A DNA stretch of 64,000 bases from Saccharospirillum alexandrii (GTDB taxonomy: Bacteria > Pseudomonadota > Gammaproteobacteria > Pseudomonadales > Natronospirillaceae): contig NZ_RCIP01000001.1 in NCBI RefSeq assembly GCF_004000275.1, positions 674,749-738,748 on the forward strand, given 5' to 3'. The notes beneath the pieces are model-generated. The model saw nothing but the letters and a program-made list of their open reading frames with translations. It was not told the DNA's origin and searched no databases. Below are positions 33,663 through 41,082 of this stretch, piece after piece; position 1 is the stretch's first letter, and every line of letters starts with the position of its first letter. Position numbers and translations under genes: made by a program.

Positions 33663-34657
33663 TGAACTCGCGGCAGGTAAGCGTCAGATGGCAGGGCGAC
33701 CTATGGACAGGGCACTTTGATGCCATGGCCAGCTCCTGCGAGATCCTGCTGGCGTTGCCATTTGAGCAGGCTGAACTGGCAGGGCGCCTAGCCCGGTTGG
33801 CTGCGGCTGAAGTTTGGCGCATCGAACAACGATACAGCCGTTACCGCCCGGACAATCTGTTCGCGGCATTGCACCGTCGGCCGGGGCAGGCTCAACGGGT
33901 CGATGCCGAAACAGCCCGTTTATTGAACTTTGCCGACCAGGCGTGGCGGCTTTCAAGTGGCCGGTTTGATGTGACCTCGGGGCTATTGCGCCGCGTGTGG
34001 ACCTTTGATGGCAGCGATCGTCTGCCTGACGATGACGCCATTAAAGCGCTCTTGCCCCGGATCGGCTGGCAGCAAGTGACTTGGCTCAGCGGTATAGCGG
34101 ATTCGTCGGGTGAAGTCGCGGGCGGTTCGTTGACGCTGCCTGAGGGCATGGAGCTGGATTTCGGTGGTATTGGTAAGGAATACGCCGCAGACCGGGCCTT
34201 GGGTCTGTGTATGAAAGCCATCCCAGCGCGCTGGCGTCAGTCCGGTATGCTCATCAATCTGGGAGGTGATCTGGCCTGCAATAGACCACGAGCACCGGAG
34301 CAACCCTGGCGCGTAGGCCTGGAATCGCCGCATGAAAATGACCAACAGCCGCTCATGCTCGAATTATGGCGCGGAGGATTAGCAACATCGGGCGATAGCC
34401 GTCGTTATCTGCTGCGAAATGGCATACGCTATAGCCACTTACTGGATCCCAAGACTGGCTGGCCGATCGAACAAACCCCGAGATCCGTCACAGTGGCTGC
34501 GCCCAGTTGCATTCAAAGCGGACTCGTTGCCAGCCTGGCTATGCTACAAGGTGCGTCTGCCGCTGAGTACCTCAAGAGCATCGGTTTACCGCATTGGATT
34601 ATTAATGAATGGACAGGTGACGATGTTAGGCATCGTGATACAGACGTAGAACTATAA
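33662..34657 (+). CDS. apbE: FAD:protein FMN transferase (ApbE family)
   Basis: 331 aa. ApbE enzymes move FMN from FAD onto a Thr or Ser of target proteins, using Mg2+. The motifs are present: a MAS start of the domain (FDAMASSCEI), DFGGIGKEYAADRA, INLGGDL, ATSGDSRRY and SHLLDPKTGWP. There is no signal peptide or lipobox, and the N-terminus (MNSRQVSVRWQGDLW) is hydrophilic, so the protein should be cytoplasmic, unlike most Gram-negative ApbE. It is translationally coupled to the DUF3570 gene (TAATG), the best candidate substrate. No nqr, rnf or nos gene is present in the window. Confidence 0.88.
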   Translation: MNSRQVSVRWQGDLWTGHFDAMASSCEILLALPFEQAELAGRLARLAAAEVWRIEQRYSRYRPDNLFAALHRRPGQAQRVDAETARLLNFADQAWRLSSGRFDVTSGLLRRVWTFDGSDRLPDDDAIKALLPRIGWQQVTWLSGIADSSGEVAGGSLTLPEGMELDFGGIGKEYAADRALGLCMKAIPARWRQSGMLINLGGDLACNRPRAPEQPWRVGLESPHENDQQPLMLELWRGGLATSGDSRRYLLRNGIRYSHLLDPKTGWPIEQTPRSVTVAAPSCIQSGLVASLAMLQGASAAEYLKSIGLPHWIINEWTGDDVRHRDTDVEL

Positions 34658-34714
34658 TGGCGATAACGGATAGTTGGTGTAGAAAAGCTTATTCAAGGGC
34701 TTTATATTCAAGCA

Positions 34715-34756
34715 ACTCACTATTTCCTGTAATAAAGATTACAGGAAATAGTGAGT
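34715..34756. terminator. Perfect 19-bp hairpin downstream of apbE
   Basis: Arms 34715-34733 and 34738-34756 are exactly complementary, with a 4-base AAAG loop. It lies 58 bases after apbE and 185 bases beyond the end of the convergent oxidoreductase gene. No T run follows in either direction, so a simple intrinsic terminator is uncertain; a 3'-end stabilising hairpin or an element remnant is also possible. The rest of the 283-base gap shows nothing I recognise. Confidence 0.55.
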
Positions 34757-34940
34757 CTTCATCCAGCTATCCAATACCTTCTAATTTCCAACCTAGTAAT
34801 ACAGGCACGTTCAGCATCGTTGCTATGTGACGCCTACCCTCATGTCAGCGCATGCTGGTAGGCATCACCCAGTTCTTGGCGGCGGCTGCGATCAACCAGG
34901 TACTGACTTGGGTGGCTGAACGTAGCGACCGCCGTGTTAC

Positions 34941-36173
34941 TCAGGCTGCGCGACCGCGGTAGATGGTCCGGGGGTCTGTCATTAATTGTGCTTTCAGACG
35001 GACGTCGTCCAGGGAGCACCCCAATTTTTCCTGAATGGCACACAGATCCAGATAAGCGCCTGATAGACAGGACGTCACATGGACAGATGACTGGATGTGG
35101 AATCGAACGCCGTCGTCACTCACGGTAATGCCCTCCTCCAGTTGCTGACCGGTGCGTGAATCCAGGACATACGAGATAGGCTCAAACGGAGGTTGAACCC
35201 GGCTCACATGAGATAATGACAGGGTGGGTATTAAGCCCTGCGCCTGGTTCAGGATATCTTTATCGAGAGCCACAGGACTGCTCGGAGCCTGGTCTTTTGC
35301 GGCCTCGGTTATCCTGATGCGCATTTTGCCAGGGGCTTCCATATCCGGTTCCGCAGACAGGATAGAGGCCGGTGTGTCAGGTGTGTAGGCGGTCAGCACC
35401 CGGCCGCGTACCATGCCGTGTGCCCTGAATTCCACGGTGTTCATTGGTTCGATCGCCAAATCAGCGCCAAGGCCCAGCCCCTGGGCAAGTTCAAGGCTGG
35501 CTAGGCCAGCCGTGCCTACCAGGTAGCGGGTCAGAAAATCGCCTTTATCCGTACGCACACGATAGCCGACCGTGTGAGGCTCAATGTGCAAAACACGGGT
35601 ATTGCCTTGCAGGCTGACCGTTTTGTCGTAGGAATTGATGGCATCGTCTAATAAGGAGGCCACCAGTGCTTTCGTATTGACCAGAGTGAACTGGTTGGTC
35701 GTGCCGATCGCCGCCATCGGTTCAGGGCGCAGCCCTCCTTCGGACGACAAGACCACGTGCGGTTCCAACTCGGCGATGTCGGATCTCTCCCACCATTCCA
35801 ACATCGGAAAATGTGGTTTGAATGTCTCAAATCGCGCTCTAAGCCACTGTGTATTCGATTCGCCAAAGGCAACAGCCATTTTAGGGCACTTCACCAGCAT
35901 GCGGCCGGCATCGCTGTGGCGCAAAGCATAGTTGGTCACCATAGAAGCCGACCGGTGCCAGTTTCTAGCCTGGGCCAGCGTGCAGGTTGTATCCACATAG
36001 CCGTATTGCAATGCCTGGCTCGACCAGCCATCGGCCAGGGAGGTTCGGCCGAGGTCGCTGGCATCCAGCAAGCGGATGGAAGACAGGTTGGTGAACCTTG
36101 CAAGCTGATAAAACAATGCGGCTCCCGCCGGGGAGGCACCGATGACAAGGACATCACTGACAGGTTTGCTCAT
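34941..36173 (-). CDS. FAD-dependent oxidoreductase, malate:quinone oxidoreductase-like
   Basis: 410 aa. The N-terminal dinucleotide-binding motif VIGASPAGAALFYQLA (10-25) is followed by LLDAS. Segments such as NWHRSASMVTNYALRHSDAGRM and FPMLEWWERSDIAELEP resemble Mqo and other DAO-type flavoproteins. It is about 80-90 residues shorter than Mqo, and I cannot locate the usual C-terminal FAD-closing motif, so the substrate is uncertain. No signal peptide. It is divergent from nhaR across 166 bases, suggesting that NhaR controls it. AAGGAG upstream of ATG 36173 (revcomp of 36179-36187) supports the start. Confidence 0.65.
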   Translation of the reverse strand: MSKPVSDVLVIGASPAGAALFYQLARFTNLSSIRLLDASDLGRTSLADGWSSQALQYGYVDTTCTLAQARNWHRSASMVTNYALRHSDAGRMLVKCPKMAVAFGESNTQWLRARFETFKPHFPMLEWWERSDIAELEPHVVLSSEGGLRPEPMAAIGTTNQFTLVNTKALVASLLDDAINSYDKTVSLQGNTRVLHIEPHTVGYRVRTDKGDFLTRYLVGTAGLASLELAQGLGLGADLAIEPMNTVEFRAHGMVRGRVLTAYTPDTPASILSAEPDMEAPGKMRIRITEAAKDQAPSSPVALDKDILNQAQGLIPTLSLSHVSRVQPPFEPISYVLDSRTGQQLEEGITVSDDGVRFHIQSSVHVTSCLSGAYLDLCAIQEKLGCSLDDVRLKAQLMTDPRTIYRGRAA

Positions 36174-36339
36174 AGTCCGTCTCCTTCAACAAAGCGGCAG
36201 AATAGCCGTGGTAAGCCTGACGCAGTTGCCTTTACTGGCTTACAAGCCAACGATACGACTAAACTGAATACGAACAAGTCGATAATATCTAATTCATACT
36301 ACGATTTTTCCGAACATTAATAACTGGGAGCCCAGTCAA

Positions 36340-37281
36340 ATGCAGCATCTCAATTACAGCCATTTACTGTATTTTTGGACAGTCGCCCAGGAAGGCAGTG
36401 TGACGAGGGCGGCAGAGGTACTGCACTTGACGCCCCAGACCATCAGCGGACAGATCAAGCTGCTTGAGCAAACAGTGGGCAGTGCTCTTTTTGAACGCGC
36501 CGGACGAGGTCTTGCACTGACGGCGACGGGTCGGTACATCAAACAATATGCGGACGAGATTTTCCGGCTAGGAACGGAGTTGGCGCATGTTATTCAGTCG
36601 TCCGATCACCAGCGCGCCGATACGCTCAATGTCGGCATCCTCGGTTCGATCCCCAAGCTAATCGCCTTTCGGACCTTGGCGGCAGCGATGCATGGCGACC
36701 AGGCTCCCGTTGTTCGGTGTATCCAGGGGGATTTGCATACCTTGCTGGGCGATCTGGCTGTGCATCGACTGGATGTGATCATCAGCGACCAAGCGGTGCC
36801 TACCGGGCTGAATGTCAAAGCCTTCAGCCACCGGCTGGGAGTATCCGACATCAGCATGGTGGCGAGCCCCGCCCTGGCCCGTCGCTATCAGGACGACTTT
36901 CCGAATTCGTTGCAGGATGCACCCTGCTTGCTGCCCACGGTTAACAGCACCGTCCGCCGGCACCTCGACGACTGGTTCGAGCGTCGAAACCTGCACCCGA
37001 GGATGATCGCGGAATTTGACGACAGCGCATTGATGAAAGCGGTAGGAGAAGCCGGAACCGCCCTATTCCCGGTTCCGTCTGCCATCTTGCCGGAGGTACG
37101 CGAAACCTATGGCGCGGTCCTGGTGGGCCGGATTTCAGACATTCGGGAAACCTACTTTGCGATTACGCCAGAGCGAAAACTGAAGCACCCCGCCGTGATC
37201 AACATGACTAATATGGCTCGGGGGCGTTTGTTCGCAAACGGCCCGAGCGAGTTGAGCTCTGGGCGGGATAGGCCTGATTAA
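36340..37281 (+). CDS. nhaR: LysR-family regulator NhaR
   Basis: 313 aa. The N-terminal winged helix starts INYSHLLYFWTVAQEGSVTRAAE-like (here LNYSHLL) and continues LTPQTISGQIKLLE, which agrees with E. coli NhaR as I remember it. EFDDSALMKA in the effector domain is another match. NhaR senses Na+ and activates nhaA and other genes in E. coli. No nhaA is adjacent here; its divergent partner is the Mqo-like flavoprotein gene. NhaR itself lies 10 kb from the nhaP2 antiporter gene, without evident linkage. Confidence 0.85.
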   Translation: MQHLNYSHLLYFWTVAQEGSVTRAAEVLHLTPQTISGQIKLLEQTVGSALFERAGRGLALTATGRYIKQYADEIFRLGTELAHVIQSSDHQRADTLNVGILGSIPKLIAFRTLAAAMHGDQAPVVRCIQGDLHTLLGDLAVHRLDVIISDQAVPTGLNVKAFSHRLGVSDISMVASPALARRYQDDFPNSLQDAPCLLPTVNSTVRRHLDDWFERRNLHPRMIAEFDDSALMKAVGEAGTALFPVPSAILPEVRETYGAVLVGRISDIRETYFAITPERKLKHPAVINMTNMARGRLFANGPSELSSGRDRPD

Positions 37282-37379
37282 CCCGACCGGGCGGTCCCAC
37301 GAATGGGGCACGCCAAGGGGTATGTTGCGCACAATGGGCCATTTACTGACGCGACTCGGCCTCCGAAGCAAACGCTCAT

Positions 37380-37838
37380 TTAAAGTGCGCGGCCGGTATC
37401 AAGTTGTTTGGCCAGTCGCATGGCTTCATGCTCTTCCAGTTCGAGAAGCGACATCATCAACTCGCGCGATGTGGCCGTTTCGGCTTTGCCAATCAGGCTG
37501 TGGTACAGATTGATCAGTTGGGTGTGATAATCGAAAACCTCACGACAGATGGCTTCATAGTCGAGCTCGGCATACGGCACGGTACAGGTTCTGTGTGACC
37601 TGACCTGTCCGTTCGACAGATAATCGTAGACATGGGTATTCAATGCCTTTTGATCCGTTTCCTGCTCAAAACGACCCACCATCTGTTCCAGTGCTTTTTC
37701 GTGATCGGCCAGGTATTCGAGCAAGGCCCTGGCCTTATCGTCAGGCTGAGACCGGGCACTGTCTTTCATGCAACGGCTCAGGTGTTGGTGCAACTCACGA
37801 CTCCAGTCGATCAGATCTTCAAACGTTTTGATGTCCAA
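37380..37838 (-). CDS. Helical protein of unknown function, ferritin-like bundle
   Basis: 152 aa. It is almost entirely predicted alpha-helical and rich in His, Glu and Asp placed as in ferritin-like or DUF2383-type four-helix bundles (SRELHQHLSRCM, ADHEKALEQM, DYHTQLINLYH, LELEEHEAMRLAKQ). I do not recognise a named family. No signal peptide or membrane segment. The Glu/His pairs in the second and fourth helices (DHEKALE and ELEEHE) could bind metals. It is transcribed alone, convergent with nhaR and divergent from the next gene. Similar proteins are common in Marinobacter-like genomes, from memory. Confidence 0.6.
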   Translation of the reverse strand: MDIKTFEDLIDWSRELHQHLSRCMKDSARSQPDDKARALLEYLADHEKALEQMVGRFEQETDQKALNTHVYDYLSNGQVRSHRTCTVPYAELDYEAICREVFDYHTQLINLYHSLIGKAETATSRELMMSLLELEEHEAMRLAKQLDTGRAL

Positions 37839-37986
37839 AATACACTCCCAATATTGTTTGGCTGGTACTACCCATGTGCTTGTCGATGCAACGATTTCAA
37901 CCGCCAGTAGTCCATCTATGAAGCTCTGTTACCAGAAAACGACTCCCTCTTGCCTTGACACGCGCTTAGGGGAACCCGGCCCGGAC

Positions 37987-37995
37987 TGCTATACT
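37987..37995 (+). promoter_or_regulatory. Extended -10 promoter element
   Basis: TGCTATACT gives a good extended -10 hexamer (TG-N-TATACT), 43 bases before the TTG start of the downstream gene. No convincing -35 lies at 16-18 bases; TTGACA at 37957-37962 is too far. Confidence 0.5.
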
Positions 37996-38038
37996 CGCCA
38001 GCCCGCACCGGGATGACCGACCAACCAGGAGTTACTGT

Positions 38039-38659
38039 TTGAACGACCGCTTGAACAAGTCCATCAATTACCGCGAGCTGATTCTGAACGCTGAGCAAAA
38101 GTCTGCTGACAACAATCTGCCCCACAAGGCGTTGTCATACGACGGCGAATCGCTGCAGACGGCCGAGCTGAAACGTTGCATGATGTTGGGCGTTGCGGCC
38201 AGAAATGCCCTGACCTTTACCTCAAAAGACCCGTTGCGCAATGCGCCAGAGATATGCCTGGCCGCCAGTAGCGCTCTGACCGAAGCGGGATTTGAACATG
38301 AAGTCACCCTGGGCAACCTGGTGCGTCGCGGCAAGCATCTGGTCAGCAATGTGTCGGCCAATGCGATCATCGAAGCCTATCAGTCAGCGGATTCAGTCGC
38401 TCGCCCCAATTACTACTGCTGGATTACGCTCAACGATGGCTCTGTCTTCGACTTTGCGCTCCTGTCTGAAGTCAAACCACCGGTTAGAGCCCCCATTCAG
38501 AAAGGTCGGGTGCGCCCCCCAAAACCGAAGAAGCCCAATCTGGCCGATACCGTGCTGATGCTCAACCCAACCGAACACGGCACTCTGTACCGCTATGTTC
38601 CCGAAGTTGTGGGCTATGATGTGTTGCAGTCGCTGGTTAACCGGACACCGGGACGCTAA
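38039..38659 (+). CDS. Protein of unknown function
   Basis: 206 aa. The start is a TTG at 38039, supported by AGGAG about 7 bases upstream and an extended -10 promoter. I do not recognise a family. The protein is soluble, with an N-terminal helical part (INYRELILNAEQKSADNNLPHKALSYDG), a central region including NYYCWITLNDGSVFDFALLSEV, and a basic proline-rich linker (KGRVRPPKPKKPN, about 156-170) before a short C-terminal domain. It may be a small two-domain cytoplasmic protein. The SRAP gene follows 35 bases after its stop and could be co-transcribed. Base composition matches the neighbours. Confidence 0.6.
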   Translation: MNDRLNKSINYRELILNAEQKSADNNLPHKALSYDGESLQTAELKRCMMLGVAARNALTFTSKDPLRNAPEICLAASSALTEAGFEHEVTLGNLVRRGKHLVSNVSANAIIEAYQSADSVARPNYYCWITLNDGSVFDFALLSEVKPPVRAPIQKGRVRPPKPKKPNLADTVLMLNPTEHGTLYRYVPEVVGYDVLQSLVNRTPGR

Positions 38660-38694
38660 AAACCAGACACCCCTGCAACAATTGAGGTGAAACG

Positions 38695-39441
38695 ATGTGC
38701 GGCGCCATCAATAACGTCTCCGACTTCCCGCTGCTCGACCCTTTACTGGGGCTGGCCGGTTATTCGGAGGCGGAAATCCGCTCGGTTCTTAACAAACGCG
38801 AATGCCGGCCAACCGATGACGTGCTGGCCCTGGTGCCAACAAAGCTGGGGCCACGGCTGATGGCGGCCACCTGGTGGCTGAAACTGGACCCCGACACCCT
38901 GCTGCCAGATACGCGCTGGAACACCTTCAACTGCCGCTCGAGCCAGATTCTGAAGTCCCCTCTGCACCAAATGGCGCCCAGAAGTTACCGGGCGGTGGTT
39001 ATTACCGATGGATTCTATGAGTGGCAGCCACGCTACGCCGGTGGCCGGCTTTATTCCGACTTGTCGGCTGAAGAACAGCAACACTTGCCCAGACCCCAGT
39101 CCAAACAACGCCACTGGATCCATAGGCCCGGTGAGCTGATGCTGCTTGGTGCCCTGTGCAAGCACTGGCTGGACGCTGAAGGTAACCCCAAGGTGTCAGT
39201 GGGTGTGATCACCCTGCCCCCGCACCCGGCGTTTCTCGATGTTCACGCCAAGTCGTTTCCTCTGGTTCTGCGACCCGAAGAGCTAGAGGACTGGGTGAAC
39301 CCCCGCCTCAGGCACGAACAGTTTGGATCTTTGTTTGTGCAGACCGAGGTTCGGGTCGACGTCGAAGTTCAGGCTATTAATGACCAGGAATTTGATTTAA
39401 TTCCCGAAGAGCCACTAATACTGCGGGCTCCACAGGTTTAA
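38695..39441 (+). CDS. Divergent SRAP (YedK/HMCES-type) protein
   Basis: 248 aa. SRAP proteins link covalently through Cys2 to abasic sites in single-stranded DNA and protect them. The active-site set is kept: Cys2 after Met removal, Asn79 in FNCRSSQ, Glu109 in DGFYEWQP and His184 in DVHAKSFPLVL. However, the usual NARAET and HDRMP motifs are altered, and the N-terminus is MCGAI rather than MCGRF. These changes make it a distinct subgroup. It might act on other DNA lesions or in repair next to xthA. It is convergent with tdk, separated by 4 bases. Confidence 0.8.
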   Translation: MCGAINNVSDFPLLDPLLGLAGYSEAEIRSVLNKRECRPTDDVLALVPTKLGPRLMAATWWLKLDPDTLLPDTRWNTFNCRSSQILKSPLHQMAPRSYRAVVITDGFYEWQPRYAGGRLYSDLSAEEQQHLPRPQSKQRHWIHRPGELMLLGALCKHWLDAEGNPKVSVGVITLPPHPAFLDVHAKSFPLVLRPEELEDWVNPRLRHEQFGSLFVQTEVRVDVEVQAINDQEFDLIPEEPLILRAPQV

Positions 39442-39445
39442 TTGA

Positions 39446-40048
39446 CTACAGTGTAGATGAAATGGAACCTGACCACGCAGGTTTAACCGCCTCTTTATAG
39501 TGTTTTCGGCACATCGATACATAACGGTCGTTGCCGCCAATCTCAACCTGATCCCCCTCGCTGATTGCTTGCCCCTGCTCATCCAGCCTGGCCACCATGA
39601 TGGCTTTTCGCCCGCAATGGCAAACCGTTTTCAATTCATTCAGTTTATCGGCCAGTGCCAGCAAGCGGGCTGATCCTGGGAACAGGTTGCCCAGAAAGTC
39701 GGAACGAATGCCGTAACACAGTACGGGCACTCCGGCTTCATCCACCAGATCGGAGAGCTGGTTAACCTGCTCCGTGGTCAGAAACTGGGCTTCATCGACC
39801 AGTATGCAATCGGTATGACCCTCAAATGCGGCGTACCAGGCTTTCAAATCGGTCGTCTCGGTAAAGGTGTCAGCGGCCTTTTCCAGACCAATGCGCGAAC
39901 TGATGCGCCCTGCCCCATAGCGCTGATCAATTTGCGCCGTCAGCAGGCGCGTAATCATGCCACGCTCCCGGTAGTTGTATTCCGATTGCAGCAAGGAGGT
40001 GGATTTTCCAGCATTCATTGCTGAATAGTAAAAATAGAGCTGAGCCAT
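39446..40048 (-). CDS. tdk: Thymidine kinase
   Basis: 200 aa type II enzyme for thymidine salvage. It has Walker [10 protein letters not shown] (9-17), the DEAQFL Walker B motif, the lasso with [10 protein letters not shown] and the zinc ligands Cys in CHCGRKA and MCRKHY. Its length fits the bacterial homotetrameric family. The gene is divergent from xthA, with 125 bases between them. Confidence 0.95.
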   Translation of the reverse strand: MAQLYFYYSAMNAGKSTSLLQSEYNYRERGMITRLLTAQIDQRYGAGRISSRIGLEKAADTFTETTDLKAWYAAFEGHTDCILVDEAQFLTTEQVNQLSDLVDEAGVPVLCYGIRSDFLGNLFPGSARLLALADKLNELKTVCHCGRKAIMVARLDEQGQAISEGDQVEIGGNDRYVSMCRKHYKEAVKPAWSGSISSTL

Positions 40049-40173
40049 GGGGGCATCCTGATCCGGGGTTTCAATACAACGGTTGAGGGGGAATAATAGC
40101 GTGCGATTGATCGCCGTTATAGGTTAAACAGGCGATTTCACGAATTCAGGAACTCATCGGGAACAGGGCAGCC

Positions 40174-41013
40174 ATGCGCATCATATCGTTCAATATCAAT
40201 GGCATACGTGCCAGACTTCATCAACTGGAAGCACTGCGCGACCGGCAAAAGCCGGATATCCTCTGTCTGCAGGAGATCAAGGTACACGACGATATGTACC
40301 CGCACTCGGCGGTTGAAGCGGCTTCCGGTTTTGGGTCGGTGACCCATGGCCAGAAAGGCCACTATGGCGTTGCCACCCTGACCGCAGAACCGCCTCAAAC
40401 GGTTCAACGGGGGTTTGATGGCGACTCCGAAGACGATCAAAAACGCCTGATCATTACCCATCACCCGCTCAATGACGGTCGGCATCTGACGGTTATTAAC
40501 GGTTATTTCCCTCAGGGCGAAAACGTCGGCCACGAAACCAAATGGCCCGCCAAACGGAAGTTCTATGCCGATCTGACGCAATGGCTGGAAACCGAAGCCA
40601 AGCCCGACGACCTGCTGGTCATCCTGGGCGATTTCAACATCGCACCGGTCGATGAAGACATCGGCATTGGTGAGAAAAACGCCCAGCGTTGGCTGCGCGA
40701 AGGCAAATCGGCTTTCCAGCCGGAGGAAAGGGCGTGGTTCGAGAAGCTGCGCACCTGGGGCCTGACCGACAGCTACCGCCACCTGTACCCAGACACCAAC
40801 GACCGCTTCAGCTGGTTCGATTACCGCTCACGCGGCTTCGAGGACGACCCCAAGCGCGGCCTGCGCATCGACCACATTATGGTCTCCCAGCCGCTGGTAC
40901 CGCTAATTACCGGCGCTGGCATCGATTACGAGACCCGGGGTCTGGAAAAGCCTTCGGATCATGCCCCGGTCTGGCTGGATCTGGATTTGACCCTGGGCCA
41001 TCTGGCACTGTGA
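40174..41013 (+). CDS. xthA: Exodeoxyribonuclease III
   Basis: 279 aa AP endonuclease and 3'-5' exonuclease of base excision repair. The EEP-fold signatures are all present: ISFNINGIRARL, LCLQEIK (metal Glu), GYFPQGENVGHETKWPAKRKFY, GDFNIAPVDEDIG (Asn and Asp) and a C-terminal SDHAPVW with the catalytic His. It is slightly longer than E. coli XthA (268). It is followed by a bidirectional terminator. The neighbouring SRAP gene also concerns abasic sites, but tdk separates them. Confidence 0.95.
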   Translation: MRIISFNINGIRARLHQLEALRDRQKPDILCLQEIKVHDDMYPHSAVEAASGFGSVTHGQKGHYGVATLTAEPPQTVQRGFDGDSEDDQKRLIITHHPLNDGRHLTVINGYFPQGENVGHETKWPAKRKFYADLTQWLETEAKPDDLLVILGDFNIAPVDEDIGIGEKNAQRWLREGKSAFQPEERAWFEKLRTWGLTDSYRHLYPDTNDRFSWFDYRSRGFEDDPKRGLRIDHIMVSQPLVPLITGAGIDYETRGLEKPSDHAPVWLDLDLTLGHLAL

Positions 41014-41025
41014 TTGTGTAAACAA

Positions 41026-41048
41026 CGAAAAGCCGCCTTACGGCGGCT
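41026..41048. terminator. Bidirectional terminator between xthA and the M16C protease
   Basis: Stem AGCCGCC (41031-41037) with GGCGGCT (41042-41048) and a TTAC loop. On the minus strand it is followed by TTTCGTTGTTT, which suits the protease gene ending at 41083. On the plus strand the tail is T-poor. Confidence 0.7.
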
Positions 41049-41082
41049 CTGTTACCCTACGACTTACGTGTGTCGCCGTCGC

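Noticed and set aside
34941-36173. Calling this gene mqo outright
   Set aside because: It is 80-90 residues short and the C-terminal FAD motif of Mqo is not clear, so only likeness is claimed.
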